Source of the DNA: Pseudomonas sp. St316
GTDB taxonomy: Bacteria; Pseudomonadota; Gammaproteobacteria; Pseudomonadales; Pseudomonadaceae
NCBI RefSeq assembly: GCF_018325905.1
Contig: NZ_AP021901.1
Location: 1,364,001-1,428,000, forward strand
Reading direction: 5' to 3'
Length of the DNA stretch: 64,000 nucleotides
Part shown: positions 1 to 8,637 of the stretch, one piece after another
How positions within the stretch are numbered: the first letter of the stretch is position 1
Layout: each line of letters opens with the position of its first letter
The notes under the pieces: model-generated
Told to the model about the DNA's origin: nothing
Database searches by the model: none
What the model saw: only the letters and a program-made list of their open reading frames with translations
Program-made: the position numbers and the translations under genes

Positions 1-87
1 GATGAAATCCACGGGGTGGTAGTAGGAAATGAACTGCAAAGCGTCGGCAACGCTTTGTATCAGGTCATCTTGCTTGATCACGGTCAT
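1..87 (-). CDS. Fumarate hydratase class I, N-terminal part (cut by window edge)
   Basis: Only the first 29 codons are inside the window. They read MTVIKQDDLIQSVADAL followed by FISYYHPVDFI, which I recognise as the N-terminus of the Pseudomonas class I (4Fe-4S, oxygen-sensitive) fumarate hydratase of the TCA cycle, converting fumarate to L-malate in the cytoplasm. The ATG is preceded by an AGGAG ribosome site ten bases upstream. The iron-sulphur cysteines and the catalytic region lie outside the window, so the call rests on recognising the N-terminus alone. Confidence 0.8.
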   Translation of the reverse strand, partial: MTVIKQDDLIQSVADALQFISYYHPVDFI

Positions 88-489
88 GAGTCGCGCTCCT
101 CTCTAAAGACGGGAACATTCAATAAGGTGCCGGCCGCTTGGGTGCATCGGTCGACGGGCGGCACCTCTACAAGGCACGCCGGGCATGCTGGCGCGACGCT
201 AAAAAGGCGCGGCAGTATATCGCAGGCGAGCACCCTGTGGGAGCAAGGCTTGCCCGCGATGAAGATAACGCGGTCTCCCAGGGAATCGAGGCGCCTGGAT
301 CGCGAGCAAGCTTTGCTCCCACAGCTCAACAGGGCGATGCCCTGTCAGACATCAAACAACTGCGTCAATCTAGGCCATTGCTTTGACGCCATTTTTCTGC
401 TCCAGAATTGAATGGTCATTTGTCCTACACGCCACTAAAGTGGCGTCTGGCCTGTAGCGTAGGACGCCTCCTGTCAGTTTCCCTTTCCC
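88..489. other. Intergenic region between fumarase and diguanylate cyclase
   Basis: No convincing gene is seen in these 400 bases. The reading frames here are overlapping shadows that run through a REP pair at 235-324. The fumarase promoter must lie here, reading leftward. Around 422-470 there is a short imperfect dyad (GTCCTACAC ... CGTAGGAC) just upstream of the diguanylate cyclase, with no clear function. Confidence 0.6.
235..324. repeat. REP doublet (inverted pair)
   Basis: Two degenerate copies of the Pseudomonas REP palindrome face each other: CTGTGGGAGCAAGGCTTGCCCGCG and, about 45 bases on, its complement ending in TTTGCTCCCACAG. It sits in non-coding DNA, as is usual for these elements. 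Confidence 0.85.
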
Positions 490-1611
490 ATGGTGAGTCA
501 ACGATTGACCCATAACGCCATTCAACGTCTTTTGCTGAAACGCTTCGCTTTGGCGGCCGCGACGTACGCGCTGGCACTGGTTTTGTTGTGGCTGGCATTT
601 TTCAGTGGTCATTACCTCGATTCGTTGCGCGGTGTCATCATCGGCAGCGTGTTGGTGGTGCTGTGCCAGGCCGGGCTGTTCGCGCTGTTTATCACCGACC
701 GTAACCTGCGCTTCGCCGACCCCAGCCTCACCGAAGTGCAGGTACTGATCGGCCTGGGCTGGCAGACCTGGATGATGGCGCACCTGGACCAGGCTCGGGG
801 CGTGTTCCTGGTGTTCTATGTATTGATCCTGCTGTTCGGGCTGTTTCACCTGTCACGCCGGTCTTTCGTGCGCTGCGCGTCGCTGGTGTTCATCAGCTTC
901 ACTGCTATAACCCTTTGGGACGGTTACTTCTTCAAGCTTCCCGATCCCACCTTGGCCGGGTTGCAGGTGGCCGTGCTGTTTCTCGTGCTGGTGTGGTTGG
1001 TGTTTTACGCCCGCTACGTCCAGATCTCACGCCAGCGCATGCGCCAGCGGCGGTTTGCCCTGCAGGCGCACCAGGACACCTTGCGCGGGATGATGCGCCA
1101 GCTCGAAGACCTGGTGGCCACCGATGAGCTGACCGGGCTGTTCAATCGCCGGCACTTCCTGCGCCTCGCTTCGCGCGAACTCAACACCCTCAGGCCCGGC
1201 ATCGCCCATGGCCTGGCCCTGATCGACCTCGACCATTTCAAACGCATCAACGACCTGCACGGCCACGCTGCTGGCGACCAGGTGCTGCAGGCATTTGCCG
1301 CAGTCGCCACGGCGTGCCTGCGTGAGGGCGATGTATTGGCCCGTTATGGCGGCGAGGAATTCGTCATGCTGCTGCCTGCTTGCGATCCCTCACGCCTGAC
1401 GGCCTGTTGCGAGCGGCTGCGGCTGGCGTTCACCGAAGTCGAGCTGATTGGTTTGCAGGTCGGCGCCCTCAGCTTGTCGGCGGGCATGACGATGCTGGAA
1501 ATGGGCGATGACCTGGACAACGCATTGCAGCGTGCCGACCAGGCCCTGTACCGTGCCAAGCGAGACGGCCGCAATCGGTGCGCTGCCGCTTGGGAGAACG
1601 TCGATGCCTGA
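490..1611 (+). CDS. Membrane-bound diguanylate cyclase (GGDEF domain)
   Basis: A 373-residue protein predicted to make cyclic di-GMP from two GTP. Residues ~1-185 are hydrophobic with about five to six membrane segments. A short basic/coiled linker (~185-215) leads to the GGDEF domain (~215-368). The active-site motif is GGEEF at residues 287-291, a functional variant. An RxxD inhibitory site (REGD) lies exactly five residues before it, so product inhibition is expected. No EAL domain or separate known sensor domain is seen, so the membrane part is probably the sensor. The ATG at 490 has no strong ribosome site. Its 3' end overlaps the next gene by eight bases, suggesting co-translation. Confidence 0.9.
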   Translation: MVSQRLTHNAIQRLLLKRFALAAATYALALVLLWLAFFSGHYLDSLRGVIIGSVLVVLCQAGLFALFITDRNLRFADPSLTEVQVLIGLGWQTWMMAHLDQARGVFLVFYVLILLFGLFHLSRRSFVRCASLVFISFTAITLWDGYFFKLPDPTLAGLQVAVLFLVLVWLVFYARYVQISRQRMRQRRFALQAHQDTLRGMMRQLEDLVATDELTGLFNRRHFLRLASRELNTLRPGIAHGLALIDLDHFKRINDLHGHAAGDQVLQAFAAVATACLREGDVLARYGGEEFVMLLPACDPSRLTACCERLRLAFTEVELIGLQVGALSLSAGMTMLEMGDDLDNALQRADQALYRAKRDGRNRCAAAWENVDA

Positions 1612-2539
1612 ACTGACAGTCGCCGGTCGACAATGGACGGTGGCGGCGGGCAGTAACCTGCTGGACGCGTTGAACGGCGCTGGCGTGGCGGTGCCCTACA
1701 GTTGTCGCGCCGGCAGTTGCCACGCCTGCCTGGTGCAGTGCGTGGGCGGCGATGTACGCGACAGTCGTCCCGACGCCTTGAACCCGGCGCAACGCGATCA
1801 GGGCTGGCGGCTGGCCTGCCAATGCCAGGTAGTCGAGGATGTGCGGATCCACACCTTCGACCCGCAACGCGACGGTCAGGGCGCCCACGTGGCAGCGGTG
1901 GATTGGCTCGGTGGCGAGGTGCTGCGCCTGCGCGTCACCCCCGAGCGGCCGCTGCGGTATCGGGCCGGGCAGCATCTGGTGTTGTGGGCCGGCGACGTGG
2001 CCCGGCCGTATTCCCTGGCGAGCCTGCCCGAGGAAGACCGATTCCTGGAGTTCCACCTCGATTGCCGCGAGCCCGGCCAATTCATCGATGCGGCCAGGCA
2101 GATGAAGGTCGGCGACCCGATCCGCCTCGGCGAACTGCGCGGTGGTGCCCTACATTATGACCCCGACTGGCAAGACAGGCCGCTGTGGCTGCTCGCTGCC
2201 GGCACCGGCCTGGCGCCGCTGTTCGGTCTTTTGCGCGAAGCCTTGCGTCAGCATCACCAAGGCGCGATTCGCCTTATTCACGTGGCCCATGATGCCGCCG
2301 GGCATTACCAGGCCAAACCCCTGGCGGCGCTGGCCGCCAAGCATCAGAACCTCTCGGTGGAGCTGCTGACTGCGGCCGAGGCGCCGCCAGCCTTGGCGCA
2401 ACTGCGGCTTGTTTCACGGCAAACCCAGGCCTTACTCTGCGGTCATCCCGACCGGGTCGAGGCCTTTGCCAAGCGCTTGTACCTGGTTGGCCTGCCGCGC
2501 AATCAACTGCTGGCCGACGTCTTCCTGCCCCGTGGTTGA
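1604..2539 (+). CDS. 2Fe-2S ferredoxin-type FAD/NAD(P)H reductase
   Basis: A 311-residue electron-transfer flavoprotein. An N-terminal plant-type ferredoxin domain (~1-80) carries C34-x4-C39-x2-C42 and a fourth cysteine in LACQC, ligating a 2Fe-2S cluster. A ferredoxin-NADP reductase module follows: the flavin motif RPYSLAS starts at R134 and the pyridine-nucleotide loop GTGLAPL at G200. This architecture resembles the reductase subunits of ring-hydroxylating oxygenases and related CDP-6-deoxy-delta-3,4-glucoseen reductases. No oxygenase component is next to it, so the electron acceptor is unknown. The start is the ATG inside the end of the cyclase gene; a longer upstream frame is only the cyclase in another frame. 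Confidence 0.85.
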   Translation: MPELTVAGRQWTVAAGSNLLDALNGAGVAVPYSCRAGSCHACLVQCVGGDVRDSRPDALNPAQRDQGWRLACQCQVVEDVRIHTFDPQRDGQGAHVAAVDWLGGEVLRLRVTPERPLRYRAGQHLVLWAGDVARPYSLASLPEEDRFLEFHLDCREPGQFIDAARQMKVGDPIRLGELRGGALHYDPDWQDRPLWLLAAGTGLAPLFGLLREALRQHHQGAIRLIHVAHDAAGHYQAKPLAALAAKHQNLSVELLTAAEAPPALAQLRLVSRQTQALLCGHPDRVEAFAKRLYLVGLPRNQLLADVFLPRG

Positions 2540-2567
2540 GCGCTGATTCCCAGACGCGAGACCAACC

Positions 2568-3317
2568 ATGACCGAAACCCTGCTGCTCGACCGTGAACGC
2601 GGCCTGTTGACCGTACGCTTGAACCGTCCGGACAAGAAAAACGCCCTGACCCGGGCCATGTACAGTCGATTGGCCCAAGCCCTGGCCACAGCCGATACCG
2701 TCCCGCAGATTCGCGCCGTGTTGCTCACCGGCTCCAGCGAGTGCTTCACCGCTGGCAACGACATCATCGACTTCCTTGAACAGCCGCCGAACGATCTCGA
2801 TAACCCGGTGTTCCAGTTCATGCTCAGCCTGCTCGATTGCCGCAAGCCGGTGATCGCCGCCGTGGCCGGGCCGGCGGTGGGCATCGGTACCACGTTGCTA
2901 CTGCACTGCGACCTGGTCTACGTCAGCCGGGACGCGCGGCTGCGCATGCCGTTCGTCAACCTGGGGTTGTGCCCGGAATTTGGCTCCAGCCTGATCCTGC
3001 CGCGGCTGCTGGGCCAGGCCAGGGCTGCGCAATTGTTGCTGTTGGGCGAGGGTTTCAGCGGTGAACAAGCCGTCGCCTGGGGGATTGCCACCGAGGCGCT
3101 GGACAGTGGCGAGGCGGCCTTGGCCAAGGCTCGGGAAGTGGCGTTGCGCTTCGAATCGCTACCGGCTGAAGCCGTGCGCATCAGCAAGCAACTGATGAGG
3201 GCAGCGGACCGCGAACAGCTGCGCAAGGTGATCGAAGAAGAGGGCAAACTGTTCAACCAGCAGTTGCGTTCGCCCGAGGCGCTGGAGGCGTTGTCGGGGT
3301 TTATCAACAGGCATTAG
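2568..3317 (+). CDS. Enoyl-CoA hydratase/isomerase (crotonase) family protein
   Basis: A 249-residue crotonase-fold protein with the CoA-binding start (RLNRPDKKNALTRAM), an oxyanion-hole region (FTAGNDIIDF and GPAVGIGTTLLLHCDLVY) and a CPEFGSS segment carrying one acidic catalytic candidate. The first catalytic glutamate of classical hydratases, in the GGG-x-E helix, is threonine here. This makes a delta3-delta2 isomerase or another crotonase activity as likely as hydration; that is inference. It lies 28 bases after the reductase gene on the same strand and probably shares its transcript. Confidence 0.85.
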   Translation: MTETLLLDRERGLLTVRLNRPDKKNALTRAMYSRLAQALATADTVPQIRAVLLTGSSECFTAGNDIIDFLEQPPNDLDNPVFQFMLSLLDCRKPVIAAVAGPAVGIGTTLLLHCDLVYVSRDARLRMPFVNLGLCPEFGSSLILPRLLGQARAAQLLLLGEGFSGEQAVAWGIATEALDSGEAALAKAREVALRFESLPAEAVRISKQLMRAADREQLRKVIEEEGKLFNQQLRSPEALEALSGFINRH

Positions 3318-3341
3318 TTTTGTAGTGCCTGGCCCGGCCAA

Positions 3342-3433
3342 TCGCGAGCAAGCTCGCTCCCACAAGGAGTAGTGTTGAACACATTAGCCATGGACACCAG
3401 AGATCTCCTGTGGGAGCGAGCTTGCTCGCGATG
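3342..3433. repeat. REP doublet
   Basis: ATCGCGAGCAAGCTCGCTCC at the left and the inverted GGAGCGAGCTTGCTCGCGAT at the right, 92 bases in all. It lies between the convergent 3' ends of the crotonase-family and pyruvate kinase genes. Confidence 0.9.
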
Positions 3434-3474
3434 AGGCCAGTCCAGGCAACCTATTGATCAGAAGGCAAACACCA

Positions 3475-3514
3475 AAAAGCCCCGCCATTCACATGGCAGG
3501 GCTTTTGTTTTTCA
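3475..3514 (-). terminator. Intrinsic terminator of pyruvate kinase
   Basis: Inverted repeat AAAGCCCCGCCA / TGGCAGGGCTTT around a 6-base loop. Read on the minus strand it ends in a run of T, just after the pyk stop. An A/T run on both sides means it may also work from the left. Confidence 0.75.
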
Positions 3515-3526
3515 GCGCTCGGTCAC

Positions 3527-4978
3527 TCAGACCATCGGGTCGCCAACATGCAGGATTTTCATCCCGTTGGTGCCGCCGATGGTGTGGTAGCTGTCGCCTT
3601 TGGTCAGGATCACCCAGTCACCGGTCTGTACCACGCCGCGCTTGACCAGTTCATCCACCGCCGCCTGGCTGACTTCGCCCGGTTGCAGGGCGGCCGGGTC
3701 GAACGGCACGGTGTAGACGCCACGGAACATGGCGGCGCGGGCCTGGGTTTCGCGGTGCGGGGAGAACGCGTAGATCGGCACCGAAGAGCGGATGCGCGAC
3801 ATGATCAGCGGCGTGTAGCCGCTTTCGGTCAGGGCGATGATCGCTTTGACGCCCGGGAAGTGGTTGGCGGTGTACATCGTCGCCAGGGCGATGCTCTCGT
3901 CGCAACGCTCGAAGGTCTTGCCGATGCGGTGGCTGGAAGTCTTGCTGGTCGGGTGCTTTTCAGCGCCGATGCAGATACGTGCCATGGCTTGCACCGCTTC
4001 GAGCGGGTACAGGCCGGCGGCGCTTTCAGCCGAAAGCATCACGGCGTCGGTGTAGTCGAGTACGGCGTTGGCGACGTCGGACACTTCGGCGCGGGTCGGC
4101 ATTGGGTTCTGGATCATCGACTCCATCATCTGGGTCGCGACGATCACCGCTTTGTTGTGGCGGCGTGCGTGCAGAATGATCTTCTTCTGGATGCCCACCA
4201 GCTCGGCATCGCCGATTTCCACGCCGAGGTCGCCACGGGCCACCATCACCGCGTCGGACGCCTTGATCAGGCCGTCGAGGGTTTCGTCGTCGGCCACCGC
4301 TTCGGCGCGTTCGATCTTGGCCACCAGCCAGGCAGTGCCGCCGGCTTCGTCACGCAGTTGACGGGCGTATTCCATGTCGGCGGCGTCACGCGGGAAGGAC
4401 ACGGCCAGGTAGTCGACTTCCATTTCCGCGGCCAGCTTGATGTCGGCCTTGTCTTTTTCGGTCAGGGCCGGTGCCGTCAGGCCACCACCGCGACGGTTGA
4501 TGCCTTTGTGGTCCGACAGCGGGCCGCCGATGGTCACGACGCAGTGGAGTTCAGTGGCGGTGGCGGTCTCGACGCGCATCACCACACGACCGTCGTCGAG
4601 CAGCAGCTCGTCGCCCACGCCGCAGTCCTTGACCAGGTCCGGGTAGTCGATACCGACCACTTGCTGGTTGCCTTCGGTCAGCGGATGGCTGGTGGAGAAG
4701 GTGAACTTGTCACCGATCTTCAGCTCGATGCGCTTGTTGGCGAATTTGGCGATGCGGATCTTCGGGCCTTGCAGGTCACCCAGCAGGGCAACGAAGCGGC
4801 CGTGCTTGGCGGCGAGGTCGCGCACCAGCTTGGCACGGGCCTTGTGCTCGTCGGGGGTGCCGTGGGAGAAATTCAGACGGGCAACGTCCAGGCCAGCCAG
4901 AATCAGCTGTTCGAGAACTTCCGGCGAATTACTGGCCGGGCCAAGGGTAGCGACGATTTTGGTGCGACGGACGGACAT
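3527..4978 (-). CDS. pyk: Pyruvate kinase
   Basis: Catalyses phosphoenolpyruvate + ADP to pyruvate + ATP, the last step of lower glycolysis / Entner-Doudoroff. The 483-residue length suits the bacterial enzyme. The N-terminus RRTKIVATLGPAS, the metal/phosphate region VMVARGDLGVEIG and the helix motif MLSAESAAGLYP are all present. The gene is preceded by an AGGAG site eight bases before the ATG. It stands alone, with its own terminator downstream and a REP doublet between it and the convergent neighbour. I cannot tell pykA from pykF with certainty; the sequence looks like the Pseudomonas main isozyme (PykA type). Confidence 0.95.
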   Translation of the reverse strand: MSVRRTKIVATLGPASNSPEVLEQLILAGLDVARLNFSHGTPDEHKARAKLVRDLAAKHGRFVALLGDLQGPKIRIAKFANKRIELKIGDKFTFSTSHPLTEGNQQVVGIDYPDLVKDCGVGDELLLDDGRVVMRVETATATELHCVVTIGGPLSDHKGINRRGGGLTAPALTEKDKADIKLAAEMEVDYLAVSFPRDAADMEYARQLRDEAGGTAWLVAKIERAEAVADDETLDGLIKASDAVMVARGDLGVEIGDAELVGIQKKIILHARRHNKAVIVATQMMESMIQNPMPTRAEVSDVANAVLDYTDAVMLSAESAAGLYPLEAVQAMARICIGAEKHPTSKTSSHRIGKTFERCDESIALATMYTANHFPGVKAIIALTESGYTPLIMSRIRSSVPIYAFSPHRETQARAAMFRGVYTVPFDPAALQPGEVSQAAVDELVKRGVVQTGDWVILTKGDSYHTIGGTNGMKILHVGDPMV

Positions 4979-5143
4979 GCAAGACTCCTCAAGTTCAAGC
5001 GCCAGCGAAGGCTACTATGCTCTTTGGGTGTAGTCATTGTTCATATGCACTACTTTTTCGTTTGTTTTTCGAAATGAACATTCCTGAAAATTTTTGCGCC
5101 TTGGATGAGCGTTGGAGTACAGCTTGCTGGTGCGGTGGATGAT

Positions 5144-5213
5144 CTGTGGGAGCATAGCTTGCTCGCGATGGCGATCTTGATTGCGTCATCGTGGGCAAGC
5201 CTTGTTCCCACAG
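5144..5213. repeat. REP doublet (degenerate)
   Basis: CTGTGGGAGCATAGCTTGCTCGCG and the inverted GGGCAAGCCTTGTTCCCACAG, separated by about 25 bases. Both arms carry substitutions. It lies between the divergent pyk and lipoprotein genes. Confidence 0.8.
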
Positions 5214-5343
5214 GAGTTCATTCACATCCTATTGCTTCGCAGCTCATCATCCCTTTAACCAGCAGGACAGCGCCCGGCTCAGTTTTCATACTGAAGAATT
5301 TCTTGCTCAGGTCGATACAGGACTCAAGACAGGAGAACCTCCC

Positions 5344-5718
5344 ATGCGATTCGTGTTTTTTGTTGCCCTGGCCCTGAGCGTCACGGGCTGCACCCGTTGG
5401 TCGATGAACCATCACATGAACCTGGCCTACAAGGCCTATGACCGCGGCAACTGCGAGCAGGTCATGCTCGAGCTGTCTCAGGTCGACCGCGCCAGCCGTG
5501 CCCGCCGCTATATGCAGCCGGAAGTCTCGATGCTGCGTGGCCAGTGCCTGGAGCGGCAGAAGCTGTTTGTCGATGCGGCGCAGACTTACCAGTTCATCAT
5601 CATGCAATACCCCAACAGCGAATACGCCTTCCGCGCCCGCGCCCGACTCGAAACCCTGCAGAGCCTGGGCCATTATCCGACCCGCAGCGCGTCGGCGATA
5701 CGCCCGACGGCGTCCTGA
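5344..5718 (+). CDS. Small lipoprotein with TPR-like repeats
   Basis: A 124-residue protein with a lipoprotein signal: MRFVFFVALALSVTGC, where the lipobox cysteine is residue 16 and no retention aspartate follows. The mature part has two helical repeat-like stretches (NLAYKAYDRGNCEQVMLELSQV and FVDAAQTYQFIIMQYPNSEYAFRAR) that resemble tetratricopeptide or YfiO-type repeats, suggesting a periplasmic, membrane-anchored scaffold. The ATG at 5344 was chosen because it begins the signal peptide and follows GGAGAACCTCCC. A longer upstream frame passes through the REP and is not credible. The precise function is unknown. Confidence 0.75.
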   Translation: MRFVFFVALALSVTGCTRWSMNHHMNLAYKAYDRGNCEQVMLELSQVDRASRARRYMQPEVSMLRGQCLERQKLFVDAAQTYQFIIMQYPNSEYAFRARARLETLQSLGHYPTRSASAIRPTAS

Positions 5719-6007
5719 CAGCCCCCAAGCCCTGGCCGGGGACGATCCCTGGCCAGCAGCGTCTTGCACGTTTTTGTTTAGGAAAGGTTTGCGGATGGGC
5801 TGGCCGCTACGCAGCCTTGAGCTATATTTGTACAAATCGACATTAGAGCTAGATCTCTAACTTCAAGCGGCACCTGTGACCGGCAGCAGTAGGGCCGAGA
5901 TGCTTGCGAGTGTCTGGCACCGGGATCGGGGAGAGCGAGCGGGTGTTTGCTCGTTCCGAAGTATTCGGTGGCCCCTGTTTGGGGTCTTCCAAAAAGCGAT
6001 ACAAGAC

Positions 6008-6367
6008 ATGTACAAAAAACGGCGAATCGAGCGGCAGCAGTTGCCGTGTTTTCTGAGAGTGTTTAACGGTGTCAACGGCAAGCCCATCGGTTTCCTGGGC
6101 AATGTTTCGGCAGATGGCCTGATGCTGATCAGCCATTTGCCGTTGATGGTCGGCGCGGACTTTGACTTGCACCTGAAAATCCCTGCCGATGAGGGGCCGC
6201 AGCAGAACATTGTGCTCAGGGCCAATTGCCTGTGGTGCCGCGAAGACGTGACGCCGCAGCATTTCGACGCCGGTTTCAGCCTGAAATGGGCACCGCCGGA
6301 GTACGGGCAACTGATCAGCGCGTTGCAGCAATATTTCAGTTTTTATCCGTTGCCGGAATCGGCCTGA
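6008..6367 (+). CDS. Stand-alone PilZ domain protein (c-di-GMP effector)
   Basis: A 119-residue single-domain protein. Both c-di-GMP binding signatures of PilZ are present: RxxxR at residues 5-9 (RRIER) and N-x-S-x-x-G (NVSADG) near residue 36. It is therefore expected to bind c-di-GMP and act on a partner protein. The start at 6008 places RxxxR close to the N-terminus as in other PilZ adaptors; an in-frame start at 5876 would add 44 non-matching residues. No motility or polysaccharide genes are adjacent, so the target is unknown. Confidence 0.8.
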   Translation: MYKKRRIERQQLPCFLRVFNGVNGKPIGFLGNVSADGLMLISHLPLMVGADFDLHLKIPADEGPQQNIVLRANCLWCREDVTPQHFDAGFSLKWAPPEYGQLISALQQYFSFYPLPESA

Positions 6368-6413
6368 GCCTGCGGCACCTTTTGGCGGGTAGACCACCTT
6401 GTGGGATCGAGCT

Positions 6414-6505
6414 TTGTGGGAGCGAGCTTGCTCGCGATGGCGGCGGTACATTCAGCATTGCTGCAAGCTGACCCACCGCTATCGCGAGCAAGCTCGCTCC
6501 CACAG
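6414..6505. repeat. REP doublet
   Basis: TTGTGGGAGCGAGCTTGCTCGCGATGG and its inverse ATCGCGAGCAAGCTCGCTCCCACAG flank about 42 bases. It sits between the convergent PilZ and DUF6124 genes. Confidence 0.9.
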
Positions 6506-6523
6506 GTTTCTCACACACCTCTT

Positions 6524-6892
6524 CTAGCGCTGAACCTTGGCCTCGTTATCCAGCATTTTCTCCAGCAACAACACCCCCATCTCGCCCATCTGGTGAATCG
6601 CCAGGGCCAGGTTGCGCGGGGCGCCTTCGAGGTCTTCCGATAAATCCAGGATCAGCGTGCTTACCGAACAGAAGGTTTCGTAGGTGTGGGCGAGCATGCC
6701 TTCGGGGTCGGCGTCGGGGGCGACGATGAAGTAGTCCGGTTGTTTGTAAGGTTTTTTGTCGGGCTGGCCGTGGTTGGGCTTGAGGTAGTAGTCGAGGGCT
6801 CTCTGGGCTGCTTCGTCGAGCTTTTCGGAGTCGAGGGTTTCGTGCGAGGATTGCGGGTCGGTGTGGGGTGGATTTGGTGTTTGCTTGAACAT
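6524..6892 (-). CDS. DUF6124 family protein
   Basis: A 122-residue acidic cytoplasmic protein. The N-terminus (MFKQTPNPPHTDP) and the central motif AAQRALDYYLKP match the DUF6124 family that is common, often multi-copy, in Pseudomonas. The C-terminal half is helical (TYETFCSVSTLILDLSEDL ... MGEMGVLLLEKML). No signal peptide or membrane segment is seen. Its function is not known to me. The ATG is unambiguous. The gene is isolated between a REP and a 340-base gene-free region. Confidence 0.75.
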   Translation of the reverse strand: MFKQTPNPPHTDPQSSHETLDSEKLDEAAQRALDYYLKPNHGQPDKKPYKQPDYFIVAPDADPEGMLAHTYETFCSVSTLILDLSEDLEGAPRNLALAIHQMGEMGVLLLEKMLDNEAKVQR

Positions 6893-7233
6893 AGCCGTTT
6901 TTCCGTGATTGGAGCAGCCACCCTGTTCGCGACTAAACGAGGGGTGGCGGCTGGACGCAGGTTAGTCGACCGGTGGAAAAACGAAGCCCGGCGCGCCCGA
7001 GGGCGCCCTGCGCACAGCCACCATCAAGTGCGGGGATAGGGGGACCCGACTGGATGACGCTTGTGCACATCGTTTTCACCACCGGGCGACTAAACCCGAT
7101 CGCTGACTATCAGCGACGCGAATCAAGTTACGGGGCAAGGCCAAGGTGCACAAGCCGGCGGATTCTGGCGGATCTGTAGTCCGTTGCGCAAGGCGCTGTA
7201 GTCACCTGGACCTTTGCGTGCTCGCTGTAGGAC
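6893..7233. other. Intergenic region upstream of the DUF6124 gene
   Basis: No credible gene. The ten-base word GCGACTAAAC occurs at 6929-6938 and again at 7086-7095, each next to a CACC-rich stretch, as a spaced direct repeat. The region also holds the 5' regulatory DNA of the DUF6124 gene and the 3' flank of the DUF58 gene. No clear terminator is visible for the latter. Confidence 0.5.
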
Positions 7234-8565
7234 CTAGGCGGTCCCGGCCTTTTTCCAGGCCAGGTATTGGGTCACCAGGTCTGCGCCCAGCTCACTGGGG
7301 CGCGAGTCCAGGGCCGGCACGCCGTGGGCGGCCAGTTGCTTGTGCAGTTCGGCCCGTGCATTCAAATAGTCGACCGTCCCGCAGTAGGCCAGGGCCTCGG
7401 ACACGGTCTGCACCGGCGCCTGGCGCAAGCGGTCGAGGGCCTCTTCCCGCAGGCTGGCCACCAGCACCCGATGCTGTTGGCCCAGTCGTTTGACGGCGGC
7501 GAGTAGATCCGCGTCGTCTTCATCCCGCAGGTTGGTCACCAGCACCACCAGGGCCCGGCGTTTTTGCCGGGCCAGCAGTTGGGTCACGGCCGCCTGGTAG
7601 TCGGCGGGGCGTTGGCTACTGTCGAGGTCGTACACAGTGTTGAGCAGGACGTTGAGTTGGCCGGTGCCTTTGACCGGGGCGAGGTGGCGCGGCTGTTCGC
7701 TGGCGAAGGTGCTCAGGCCCACGGCATCGCCCTGGCGCAGCGCGGTGTAGCTGAGCAACAGGCAGGCGTTGAGGGCGTGGTCGAAGTGCGACAGCTCGCC
7801 GTCCTGGCTGCGCATGCGCCGGCCACAATCGAGCAGGAAGATGATCTGCTGGTCGCGTTCGTCTTCGTATTCCCGGGCAATCGGCGTGCGATGGCGGGCG
7901 GTGGCCTTCCAGTCGATCTGGCGCAGGCTGTCGCCCTCGCGAAATTCGCGCAGTTGATGAAATTCCTGCCCCTGACCGCGCCGTTGACGCTGGCGTATAC
8001 CGAGCTGGCTGAGCCAGTTGTCCACCGCCAATAATTGGCCTTCGTAGAGCCTGGCGAAATCCGGGTAGACACGGGTTTCATCGACGACGTCCAGCAGACG
8101 CTTGTCGGACCACAGGCCCAAGGGGCTCGGCAGGCTGGTTTCGCACTGGGCGAAGACGAAGTGACCGCGCTTGAGCGGGCGCACGCGGTAGCCGACCTGG
8201 CTGTGCTGGCCGGGTTGAAGCTCGACCGACAGGGGCAGGTTCTCGAAGTCCAGACCCTGGGGGATATGGTCGAACATTTCAATGCTCAAGGGCTGGGCGA
8301 ATTCATGCTGGATTTGCAGGTGCACTTCGCTCCAGCGCCCGAGGGCCAGGCTTCCCGGCATCTGCCGCCGCACCCGGGGCGAGGGCGAGCGCCTGAGGCG
8401 CGCCGCGTCGAGCATTGCCAGGGCCAACAGCGCCAGCAGCAAGCCCCAGTTGATCGACTGCAGCGTCGAGGGCACCGCCACGCCCAAGGCTCGTAGCGCG
8501 CCCAGCACAATGCCTGCTGCCAGCAGCACGGTGAGCCAGATCAAGAGCAGGCGCGAGGGTTTCAT
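7234..8565 (-). CDS. DUF58 domain protein (MoxR-associated)
   Basis: A 443-residue protein with two N-terminal membrane helices (~5-27 and ~32-52), a beta-rich middle, and a C-terminal DUF58 / von Willebrand A-like part. The DUF58 signature REFREGD (206-212) followed by IDWKATAR is clear. The metal-site segment FLLDCGRRM is degenerate compared with DxSxS. DUF58 proteins are regularly encoded beside MoxR AAA+ ATPases and are thought to act with them in maturation or envelope stress, although the mechanism is poorly known. The start at 8565 was chosen because a longer frame begins with a non-homologous 28-residue tail. It is the last gene of the cluster, separated from moxR by a REP. Confidence 0.85.
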   Translation of the reverse strand: MKPSRLLLIWLTVLLAAGIVLGALRALGVAVPSTLQSINWGLLLALLALAMLDAARLRRSPSPRVRRQMPGSLALGRWSEVHLQIQHEFAQPLSIEMFDHIPQGLDFENLPLSVELQPGQHSQVGYRVRPLKRGHFVFAQCETSLPSPLGLWSDKRLLDVVDETRVYPDFARLYEGQLLAVDNWLSQLGIRQRQRRGQGQEFHQLREFREGDSLRQIDWKATARHRTPIAREYEDERDQQIIFLLDCGRRMRSQDGELSHFDHALNACLLLSYTALRQGDAVGLSTFASEQPRHLAPVKGTGQLNVLLNTVYDLDSSQRPADYQAAVTQLLARQKRRALVVLVTNLRDEDDADLLAAVKRLGQQHRVLVASLREEALDRLRQAPVQTVSEALAYCGTVDYLNARAELHKQLAAHGVPALDSRPSELGADLVTQYLAWKKAGTA

Positions 8566-8637
8566 GGGTGCATCTCTCTTGCGAGGGAGTGTGGGCAGAG
8601 CGTTTTGTTTGTGGCGAGAGGATTTATCCCAGCTTGT

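Noticed and set aside
3548..5077. 509-codon plus-strand frame opposite pyruvate kinase
   Set aside because: It is the antisense shadow of pyk, rich in His/Gly/Val as expected for such a shadow in GC-rich DNA.
5034..5100. HexR operator before pyk
   Set aside because: The sequence lacks the expected TTGTAAT-type inverted repeat.
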